DNA from: Syntrophales bacterium
GTDB taxonomy: Bacteria > Desulfobacterota > Syntrophia > Syntrophales > UBA2251
Length of the DNA stretch: 6,240 bases
Assembly: GCA_023230905.1 (NCBI GenBank)
Contig: JALNWL010000157.1
Coordinates: 1 to 6,240, forward strand
Direction: 5' to 3'
Below are positions 1 through 4,146 of this stretch, in pieces. The position numbers and the translations under genes are program-made. The first letter of the stretch is position 1. Every line of letters starts with the position of its first letter. The notes under the pieces were generated by a model, which worked only from the letters and a program-made list of their open reading frames with translations, searched no databases and was not told the origin of the DNA.

Positions 1-189
1 CGCGGTTCCGACTGGGACGGCATCATCGACCGAACCGGCATCGGCGAGGGAGATCTGGCCATGCTCGTTCTCAGGACCGCAGACAATCTTCGCCAATTGG
101 CCTCCTTGAACGAAACGCATCCGGAAATGGCCGCCCTGGCGTGGAATGCACGGGAGGCCATCCTGAAGGAACCGGTGCGGTTTACGTAA
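1..189 (+). CDS. C-terminal end of a probable DEAD/DEAH-box (SKI2/DSHCT-like) helicase, partial
   Basis: Frame 1 is open from the window edge to the TAA at 187-189 and gives the last 62 residues of a protein whose start lies outside the window. The stretch GIGEGDLAMLVLRTADNLRQ (residues 14-33 of the fragment), followed by HPEMAALAWNAREAILKEPV, resembles the C-terminal helical domain of SKI2/Mtr4-type helicases (DSHCT region), where a conserved EGDL..L..R..D.LRQI segment ends the protein. Members are ATP-driven RNA or DNA unwinding enzymes of the cytoplasm. No helicase motor motif is inside the window, so the assignment rests on this short tail alone and is tentative. Codon use is GC-rich, like the genes to the right and unlike the insert that follows the tRNA. 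Confidence 0.55.
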   Translation, partial: RGSDWDGIIDRTGIGEGDLAMLVLRTADNLRQLASLNETHPEMAALAWNAREAILKEPVRFT

Positions 190-196
190 ATTCTGC

Positions 197-226
197 TTGA
201 CATTCCGAGGGATAAACATCTATATA
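197..226 (+). promoter_or_regulatory. Sigma-70-type promoter for tRNA-Glu
   Basis: A perfect -35 box TTGACA (197-202) is followed after 18 bases by TATATA (221-226) and then a GC-rich stretch (ggccgac), as is common for stringently controlled stable-RNA promoters. Transcription would start near 232-235, about 35 bases before the mature 5' end of the tRNA, leaving a normal leader for RNase P. The promoter lies in the gap between the helicase stop and the tRNA, so it serves the tRNA. Confidence 0.7.
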
Positions 227-268
227 GGCCGACCTTTGACGCAGCCCGTCCTCGGATGGCTCATCCAC

Positions 269-344
269 GTCCCCATCGTCTAGTGGCCTAGGACACCGGC
301 CTTTCACGCCGGTAACCGGGGTTCGACTCCCCGTGGGGACGCCA
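269..344 (+). tRNA. tRNA-Glu (anticodon TTC), with encoded CCA
   Basis: The 76-base cloverleaf folds fully. The acceptor stem GTCCCCA (269-275) pairs with TGGGGAC (334-340). The anticodon stem CCGGC (296-300) pairs with GCCGG (308-312) around the loop CTTTCAC, with anticodon TTC at 303-305. The T stem CGGGG (317-321) pairs with CCCCG (329-333) around TTCGACT. Discriminator G is 341 and CCA is encoded at 342-344. This tRNA reads GAA/GAG codons. Its 3' half is duplicated 1242 bases downstream, which marks the gene as an integration site; the copy here is the intact, functional one. Confidence 0.97.
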
Positions 345-350
345 ATCATA
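302..350 (+). repeat. Left copy of the 49-bp tRNA-derived direct repeat (att-like)
   Basis: This runs from the anticodon loop of tRNA-Glu through the T arm, the acceptor 3' strand, CCA and six bases beyond. It matches 1544-1592 at 48 of 49 positions; the only difference is C342 versus T1584. Identity stops sharply on both sides (301/1543 and 351/1593). A direct repeat starting in the anticodon loop and ending just past a tRNA gene is the classic core of tyrosine-recombinase attachment sites. Confidence 0.9.
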
Positions 351-354
351 TTAG

Positions 355-389
355 CCAGTTAAGGAATTCTTCAACTGGTTTTTTTCTTT
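355..389 (+). terminator. Rho-independent terminator after tRNA-Glu
   Basis: CCAGTT (355-360) pairs with AACTGG (373-378). Further pairing is possible inside the 12-base interior (aaggaattcttc), and the stem is followed by seven T and then CTTT. It begins 11 bases after the tRNA CCA and so ends the tRNA transcript. It lies just beyond the left repeat, so it belongs to the inserted segment rather than to the original chromosome. Confidence 0.75.
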
Positions 390-413
390 GGTGGTACTTT
401 CGGTGGCACTTTC
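390..413 (+). repeat. Tandem 12-bp repeat GGTGGYACTTTC
   Basis: Two head-to-tail copies, GGTGGTACTTTC (390-401) and GGTGGCACTTTC (402-413), differ at one base and are followed by the start of a third copy (GGT). They sit about 40 bases inside the left att-like repeat. Short direct repeats in this position are typical of arm-type binding sites for tyrosine integrases, which is my preferred reading, but nothing in the window proves binding. Confidence 0.6.
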
Positions 414-439
414 GGTCGGAATTACATCAAGAAGGCTCA

Positions 440-459
440 TCACACCTGCCAAAGTGTGA
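440..459. promoter_or_regulatory. Inverted repeat upstream of the YrbL-like gene (candidate operator)
   Basis: TCACAC (440-445) and GTGTGA (454-459) form a perfect 6-bp dyad around eight bases (ctgccaaa). The dyad ends 27 bases before the chosen ATG and 15 bases before its ribosome binding site. It could be an operator or a small hairpin in the leader. The half-sites are in the opposite order to a CRP site, so I do not call it one. No convincing -35/-10 pair could be assigned nearby. Confidence 0.35.
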
Positions 460-486
460 GTCAAGGTGGGGGTGAGAGGATCGGAC

Positions 487-1098
487 ATGCTGGATATTGA
501 AACGGCGCGTGTGGTGGGAAAGGGATTGCATCGTGTCTGTTACGCCCATCCACAGGATGAGAATCTTTGCATCAAGGTCCTTCTTCCATTGGAATCCAAG
601 GCACGTTTGATCGAGGCGGTCCGTGAAGTCGGCTACTATCGTTTACTCGAAAGAAGAGGCATTCCCTGGACCATGTTGCCGAAATTCCATGGAGAGGTGC
701 TTACCAGCCGCGGTCCGGGATATGTTTTTGACCTGATCCGCGATTACGACGGCGGCGTATCGCAAACACTCGGCCATTACCTGGCCTCGTCCCTGGAAAC
801 GGAAAGGCATGCCGAAGAACTGGCGATGTCCTTCGATCTCCTGAGGGATTATTTGCTGCAGTGGAAGATTATTACCATGACGATCAAGGCCAAAAATATT
901 CTTTACCATAGAATCGGCAAAAATGAGGGAAGGCTGGTCATCGTGGATAATATCGGCAATTCCGATTTTATCCCTATCTGTAATTACGTCGATTTTCTGG
1001 CGGAAAGAAAAATCCGCCGTAAATGGCGCCGGTTTAAGGCGGCGTTACGGAAAGAATACCCCAAAAACACGTTCGTGCAGCGGAGATTCAATCCCTAA
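487..1098 (+). CDS. yrbL: YrbL family protein (kinase-like fold)
   Basis: The 203-residue product matches the YrbL family (E. coli YrbL, a PhoP-regulated protein of about 210 residues) over its whole length. Family hallmarks are GKGLHRVCYAHP (11-22), CIKV with Lys30, GYVFDLIRDYDG (78-89), ITMTIKAKNILYHRI (129-143) and VIVDNIGNSDFIP (151-163). The fold is protein-kinase-like: a glycine-rich start, Lys30 as the likely ATP-contacting lysine, a KxKN catalytic-loop-like segment (134-137), and DNIG (154-157) in place of DFG. Substrate and role are unknown. The ATG at 487 was chosen over the in-frame GTG at 466 because AGAGGA (475-480) sits six bases upstream, and because the distance from ATG to YAHP (22 residues) equals that of E. 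coli YrbL. The gene lies inside the tRNA-bounded insert and has fewer G/C bases than the genes outside, which suggests it came with the insert. The product carries no signal peptide or membrane helix and is probably cytoplasmic. Confidence 0.88.
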   Translation: MLDIETARVVGKGLHRVCYAHPQDENLCIKVLLPLESKARLIEAVREVGYYRLLERRGIPWTMLPKFHGEVLTSRGPGYVFDLIRDYDGGVSQTLGHYLASSLETERHAEELAMSFDLLRDYLLQWKIITMTIKAKNILYHRIGKNEGRLVIVDNIGNSDFIPICNYVDFLAERKIRRKWRRFKAALRKEYPKNTFVQRRFNP

Positions 1099-1139
1099 TT
1101 TGATCGAGGAATAGATATTGGGACATCCTTTTTCTGCAT

Positions 1140-1160
1140 CGGCGGGTGTGCCACCCACCG
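1140..1160 (+). terminator. Hairpin downstream of the YrbL-like gene, weak terminator candidate
   Basis: CGGCGGGTG (1140-1148) and CACCCACCG (1152-1160) pair over nine positions with one C-A mismatch around a three-base loop. The hairpin begins 41 bases after the yrbL stop. No T tract follows directly (a TTTTT lies about 10 bases further on), so termination is possible but not convincing. The stretch around it, 1099-1354, holds no gene I can support. Confidence 0.3.
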
Positions 1161-1354
1161 TTCTATCCGCTTTTTCCACTTCAGGGCATTCCAGAATTCC
1201 GGATGAAACAGCGGGGATTTTCAGCAAGACAATCACCGCTACAGGCCAGGGCTCTACCCCATCATTCCGGCAGATCTTTCGATACTGACTCGCCTCAGAG
1301 TCCTTTCAGCGTATTTTCACGGTTTCTCAGGTTTCGAAACACACTGGAGGTTTC

Positions 1355-1492
1355 ATGGATGAACTGGAAAGACTGCGTTCTCATATTACCGCCGCTGATT
1401 TCAAGAAAGGGGCAAGGCTGGGTGTCCTTTACACCAAATTGGCTTATAACGATCACACAGGGTCACAGCGGGGAACACCCGGAACTGAATGA
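1355..1492 (+). CDS. Small ORF of 45 residues, unknown; possibly the 5' end of a broken gene
   Basis: A GGAGG (1346-1350) lies four bases before this ATG, one of the better ribosome binding sites in the window. The product begins MDELERLRSHITAADFKKGA and continues with a plausible helical stretch (RLGVLYTKLAYND) before a low-complexity tail rich in Gly, Thr and Gln that ends in TGA. The first 33 residues look like genuine protein and the last dozen do not. This fits a gene truncated near codon 34 by the rearrangement that shaped the insert, whose right end is only 50 bases further on. I do not recognise the family. A longer ORF overlapping in another frame has no ribosome binding site and improbable composition. 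Confidence 0.35.
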   Translation: MDELERLRSHITAADFKKGARLGVLYTKLAYNDHTGSQRGTPGTE

Positions 1493-1543
1493 ATCCAGAT
1501 AATCACAATAAAACAGGTGGCTTAGACATCTTTTAGTTTCTCA

Positions 1544-1592
1544 TTTCACGCCGGTAACCGGGGTTCGACTCCCCGTGGGGACGTCAATCATA
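1544..1592 (+). repeat. Right copy of the 49-bp tRNA-Glu 3'-end repeat (att-like remnant)
   Basis: This copies 302-350 with one change (T1584 for C342), so the CCA end reads GTCA. It keeps the anticodon loop, the 3' side of the anticodon stem, the T arm and the acceptor 3' strand, but lacks the 5' half of the tRNA and cannot fold into a tRNA. It marks the right boundary of the inserted segment. Immediately to its right the composition returns to GC-rich. Confidence 0.9.
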
Positions 1593-1912
1593 AAACCCAT
1601 CCGTCAAAGAAGGTTTCCCGGCCCGTTCCTCCTTCCGAGAGACGAATTTCCAGCCTGCAGACATAAAAGGGTGCCTGCCCTGCCCGATTCACCCCCTTCC
1701 CTTCCGGGCAACCCTGTCCCGGCCCCCCAGCCTCGTTTTGCCTTGACATCGCGGATCAGGGTGGTATGCATCTTACACCATCGCTGCTCTGGTTCCCTCT
1801 GTTCCCACGAGGGGAAAACGGGCACGAACACCGGCAGGCAACCTCCCGCAACTCCGACACCCGCGCAGACGGCAAGGGTGGGGGCGGGGAATGAATCCGC
1901 AGGGGTGACTCC
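1593..1912. other. Gene-free leader upstream of the membrane-protein gene; weak promoter candidate
   Basis: No reading frame on either strand here looks like protein; the long plus-strand frame through it is Pro/Ser/Arg-rich and is a shadow of the next gene. A TTGACA (1743-1748) is followed after 16 bases by TATGCA (1765-1770), a poor -10, so a promoter about 140 bases before the gene at 1913 is possible but weak. A small dyad TGCCCG (1681-1686) / CGGGCA (1705-1710) is also present. From about 1785 to 1900 the sequence is G/C-rich with short runs that could pair, but I could not assign it to a known RNA family. Confidence 0.35.
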
Positions 1913-2410
1913 ATGGCGTTCAGAATGGCTCTGGCGAAGCGGAGGGGGTTTGTCGAGATATTTTCCTGGAAGGACAACCTCGCCACCCGGCTCACCCTCA
2001 TCGCACTTTTTTTCTTGGGTCTCTATATCAGCGCCCAGTGGGGCCTCTGGGCCTCCGTCGCGTACGTCCTTCTATGGGTGGCATCCTATCTTGTCCTCTT
2101 TGCAGGCACGTGCCGACGATGCGCCTATTACGGGAGGTCCTGCCCCATCCCGCTGGAAGGCTCCATCGTCTGCCGCTTATTCCCGAAGAGCGAACAGCCG
2201 TTCACGGGGTCTGCCATCTTATACGCCTCGATCGCCTATGTACTCCGGGTCGGACTCCCCGTCGGGATCATCCTTCAGGACCGGCTGGTTTTCGAGGGGA
2301 TCCTGTTGGGTCTGATCTTCATCCTGTTTTGGGTTTCCAATCTGTTTTGGTCGGGCTGCCCCAACTGCATCAATGACCTGTGCCCGCTGAACCCGGGCCA
2401 GGGCAAATAA
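1913..2410 (+). CDS. Four-helix membrane protein with two cysteine clusters, unknown function
   Basis: The 165-residue product starts with a basic segment (AKRRGF), then has hydrophobic stretches at about 27-41, 46-64, 101-121 and 126-147. Two cysteine clusters follow the even-numbered helices: C67-x2-C70-x6-C77 with C87 after helix 2, and C149-x2-C152-x4-C157 after helix 4. With the basic N-terminus kept inside, both clusters would face the cytoplasm and could together bind a metal or Fe-S centre, or act as a dithiol relay. That is inference from topology. I do not recognise a named family. The ATG at 1913 follows a modest AGGGGTG (about 1901-1907); the ATG at 1925 in the same frame is an alternative. 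The next gene, a probable selenoprotein, starts 53 bases after the stop with no terminator between, so the two are likely co-transcribed. Confidence 0.75.
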   Translation: MAFRMALAKRRGFVEIFSWKDNLATRLTLIALFFLGLYISAQWGLWASVAYVLLWVASYLVLFAGTCRRCAYYGRSCPIPLEGSIVCRLFPKSEQPFTGSAILYASIAYVLRVGLPVGIILQDRLVFEGILLGLIFILFWVSNLFWSGCPNCINDLCPLNPGQGK

Positions 2411-2463
2411 GCCGATGGCCGCTGATCGAGACCGGATTGCCGAAACCATGACGTGGAGGTTGT

Positions 2464-2946
2464 ATGAGCCAGCAACATGAAACTCTCCTCCAGGATACGC
2501 TGAAGAAGGCGCGTCAGCGTATGCACCTCTACACCTGAGCGGAAGCAAGCCTGCAGGGACTGCAGGCCCTCTGGGAATTGCCTGTGGCAGCGTCGTGGGC
2601 AACGGCCGGGTACACGGGAGCCATCCTGGCCGGCAAGACAACCTGCGGCACGCTGATCGGCAGCAGCATCGCCATCGGCCTTTACTGCGGCCGTCACGTC
2701 GGGGCGCCGCCCGAGGCGCATCCCAAACAGAGAAGCCGTTCCATCGAAGGCGTTAAGCAGCTCTATGCCGATTTCATCAAAACCTTCGGCGCCACCGACT
2801 GCCTTGCCCTTTGCTATTGCGATTTCAGCAATCCCGGCGATGTGACCCGCTATATTGAAAACCGGGCCTGGCGGGAATCCTGTGACCGTTTTCTTGATTT
2901 CTGCATTCAGAAATGTCTTCAAATGAGCCATGATGGGGTGATTTGA
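2464..2946 (+). CDS. C-GCAxxG-C-C family selenoprotein; in-frame TGA (codon 25) read as selenocysteine
   Basis: Reading through the TGA at 2536-2538 gives one 160-residue frame from ATG 2464 to TGA 2944-2946. It starts after a GGAGG ribosome binding site (2455-2459). The part before the TGA ends in HLYT and the part after begins AEASLQGLQALWEL. Family members have (Y)NCAQAV...AL..E at this point, so the TGA sits on the first conserved cysteine. Downstream come TTCGTLIGSSIAIGLYCG (59-76), the CGAxxG signature with Thr for Ala (C61, C75), and then a Cys-rich C-terminal region (C113, C117, C119, C140, C147, C151). A hairpin like a bacterial SECIS follows the TGA. Family members are small proteins thought to be redox-active or metal-binding; no reaction is established that I can name. 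Automatic gene calling would start at TTG 2578 and lose the N-terminus and the Sec residue. The alternative, a nonsense-mutated pseudogene, is less likely because frame, length and cysteines are intact. A cysteine-rich membrane protein lies just upstream. Confidence 0.82.
2536..2567 (+). promoter_or_regulatory. UGA codon and bacterial SECIS-like hairpin
   Basis: The TGA (2536-2538) is followed after ten bases by a perfect 8-bp stem, GCCTGCAG (2549-2556) with CTGCAGGC (2560-2567), closing the loop GGA (2557-2559). The top, TGCAGGGACTGCA, is almost the same as the top of the E. coli fdhF SECIS (TGCAGGTCTGCA). The distance from the UGA to the loop-side GG is 17 bases here and 18 in fdhF as I recall it. 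Such hairpins are bound by the elongation factor SelB to deliver Sec-tRNA. The fold is seen directly; SelB recognition is inferred. Confidence 0.75.
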
Positions 2947-2995
2947 TCTGGAGGTGCCGCCCATCCCCGCATCGCCAGGCGCCCTCTTTATGTGC

Positions 2996-3024
2996 TTGAC
3001 AGGCCCGTTTCGGCATGTTAGTGA
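2996..3024 (+). promoter_or_regulatory. Possible promoter of the NrpR-type regulator gene (weak -10)
   Basis: A perfect TTGACA (2996-3001) lies 50 bases after the selenoprotein stop. The region 17 bases further on (TAGTGA, 3019-3024) is a poor -10 match. If this is the promoter, transcription starts near 3031 and the regulator must begin at ATG 3051 rather than ATG 3015. The poor -10 could mean that an activator is needed or that the match is chance. Confidence 0.35.
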
Positions 3025-3050
3025 ATACGGAAAAGGATTGCCGTTTGCCT

Positions 3051-4082
3051 ATGAACCCCTTATCGAACAGCGAAGACGTCGAGCGTAAAATCCTCCTCAT
3101 CCTCCGCATTCTCAAGGAATCGCCGGGCCCGATAGGGGCGCGCCTCATTGCGCGCCGCATGCAGGATTTCGGCATCCTCCTGAGCGAGCGAGCCGTCCGG
3201 TACCACCTCAAGCTCATGGACGAGCGCGGCCTCACCCGACTTGTCGGGCGACGCGACGGGCGTTTGATCACGGAGATGGGCATCGATGAGGCGGCCGATG
3301 CCCGCGTCCGGGACAAGATCGGCCTGGCCATCTCCCGGATCGAATCGCTGGCCTTCCGGACGACGTTCAACCCCCAGACCATGAACGGCGTCCTGCCCGT
3401 CAATGTCTCCTTTTTCCCCCGGGACCAGTTCGATACGGCCTTGGCCGCCATGGCGCCGGCCTTCAGGCGCGGCCTCGCGGTCAGCGACCTCGTGGCCGTC
3501 GCCGACGAGGGGCAGCGGCTGGGCGAGGTGCGGGTCCCTCCGGACCGCATCGGGTTCGCAACGGTCTGCAGCATCGTCATCAACGGCGTGCTCCTGAAAA
3601 ACGGCATCCCGATGGACTCCAAGTTCGGGGGCATTCTCCAGGTCAAGAACGGCCGGGCCCTGCGGTTCGTGGAGCTGATCTATTACTCCGGCTCGTCCCT
3701 CGATCCTTCGGAGGCTTTCATCCTTGGCCGGATGACCTCCGTAAAGCGGGTCATCGAGACGGGCGAGGGAAAGATCCTGGCCAACTTCCGGGAGATTCCC
3801 GCGCTGAGCCGGGGGCTGGCCGAGGAACTCTTCCTGAAACTCAAGCGGGCCGGGATTCGGGGCGACCTGTCACTCGGGGAGATAAGCGAACCCGTGGGCC
3901 AGACGCCCGTCGATGTCAACAAGGTCGGGATTATCCTGGTCGGTGGCCTGAACCCCGTCGCCTGCGCCCACGAACTCGGGCTGATGACGGAAAGCCAGGC
4001 CATGTCCACCGTGCTGGACTTCAACGATCTCCAGAATTTCTGGACCCTCCTGGACCATCGGAATATCAAATACGACGGATAA
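3051..4082 (+). CDS. nrpR: NrpR-type transcriptional regulator (winged helix plus one NRD/DUF128 domain)
   Basis: The 343-residue product opens with a winged-helix DNA-binding domain (about 8-78). ILRILKESPGPIGARLIARRMQ forms the first helices, LSERAVRYHLKLMDERGL (44-61) the recognition helix, and GRRDGRLIT (66-74) the wing. This is the ribonuclease-R-type winged helix found in NrpR. The rest (about 85-340) matches the NrpR regulatory domain (NRD, formerly DUF128), including SKFGGILQV and the late VGIILVGGLNPVACAHELG. In methanogens NrpR represses nitrogen-assimilation genes and is released by 2-oxoglutarate; several archaeal forms carry two NRD domains, this one has one. The gene lies 64 bases upstream of glutamate dehydrogenase, whose substrate or product is 2-oxoglutarate, so control of that gene or of nitrogen assimilation is a reasonable inference. 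ATG 3051 (AAGGA about 13 bases upstream, a long spacing) was preferred over ATG 3015, which has no ribosome binding site and overlaps the putative promoter. Confidence 0.87.
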   Translation: MNPLSNSEDVERKILLILRILKESPGPIGARLIARRMQDFGILLSERAVRYHLKLMDERGLTRLVGRRDGRLITEMGIDEAADARVRDKIGLAISRIESLAFRTTFNPQTMNGVLPVNVSFFPRDQFDTALAAMAPAFRRGLAVSDLVAVADEGQRLGEVRVPPDRIGFATVCSIVINGVLLKNGIPMDSKFGGILQVKNGRALRFVELIYYSGSSLDPSEAFILGRMTSVKRVIETGEGKILANFREIPALSRGLAEELFLKLKRAGIRGDLSLGEISEPVGQTPVDVNKVGIILVGGLNPVACAHELGLMTESQAMSTVLDFNDLQNFWTLLDHRNIKYDG

Positions 4083-4084
4083 GA

Positions 4085-4112
4085 CGGATCGTCCCGGCAC
4101 TTCGACGATTCG
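4085..4112. promoter_or_regulatory. Inverted repeat between nrpR and glutamate dehydrogenase (candidate operator or attenuator)
   Basis: Bases 4085-4093 (CGGATCGTC) pair with 4104-4112 (GACGATTCG) over nine positions, one of them G-T, around ten bases. The dyad starts three bases after the nrpR stop and ends 35 bases before the dehydrogenase start. No T tract follows directly; TTTTTT lies 14 bases further on. It might be an operator for the neighbouring regulator, an intercistronic hairpin or a leaky terminator. It does not match the GGAA-N6-TTCC operator known from Methanococcus. Confidence 0.4.
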
Positions 4113-4146
4113 AAAACTTAATTCATTTTTTGAGGAGGAAAATTGT

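Larger units (their letters stand above)
302..1592. mobile_element. Short tRNA-Glu-integrated element or island remnant, about 1.24 kb, no integrase
   Basis: The boundaries are the two 49-bp copies at 302-350 and 1544-1592. The interior is more AT-rich than the flanking genes. It contains a terminator, a 12-bp tandem repeat, a YrbL-family gene, a 45-codon ORF and inverted repeats. No tyrosine recombinase, excisionase, replication or mobilisation gene can be read in any frame. The element is therefore either the remains of a larger island after internal deletion, or a minimal element moved by an integrase encoded elsewhere. The repeat geometry is seen directly; the integration mechanism is inferred from the known use of tRNA 3' ends as attachment sites. 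Confidence 0.75.

Noticed and set aside
1544..1592. A second tRNA gene
   Set aside because: Only the 3' half of tRNA-Glu is present; there is no acceptor 5' strand, no D arm, and CCA is changed to TCA.
1785..1912. Possible cobalamin riboswitch in the leader of the membrane-protein gene
   Set aside because: Short pieces (GGGGAAAACGGG, then CCCGCAACTCCGA) recall parts of the cobalamin riboswitch core, but the full order of boxes, notably the 3' part, cannot be found and the downstream gene has no known B12 link. A covariance search would settle it.
1575..2315. A 246-codon plus-strand frame starting in the right tRNA fragment
   Set aside because: Its product is Pro/Ser/Arg-rich with no recognisable domain, has no ribosome binding site, and overlaps the clearly protein-like membrane gene at 1913-2410 in another frame. 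It is a GC-driven shadow.
2536..2538. TGA as a true nonsense mutation making a pseudogene
   Set aside because: The frame continues without any other damage, the TGA falls on the conserved Cys position, and a SECIS-like hairpin follows at the right distance; three independent signs favour selenocysteine.
2949..2982. Terminator after the selenoprotein gene
   Set aside because: GGTGCC and GGCGCC can pair with one G-T, but the loop is about 19 bases and no T tract follows, so a terminator is not supported.
2275..3646. Long minus-strand frames across the selenoprotein and the NrpR gene
   Set aside because: They lie opposite well-supported genes, show Arg/Ser-rich composition and no family features. 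Their existence is one reason the TGA-split gene could be overlooked.
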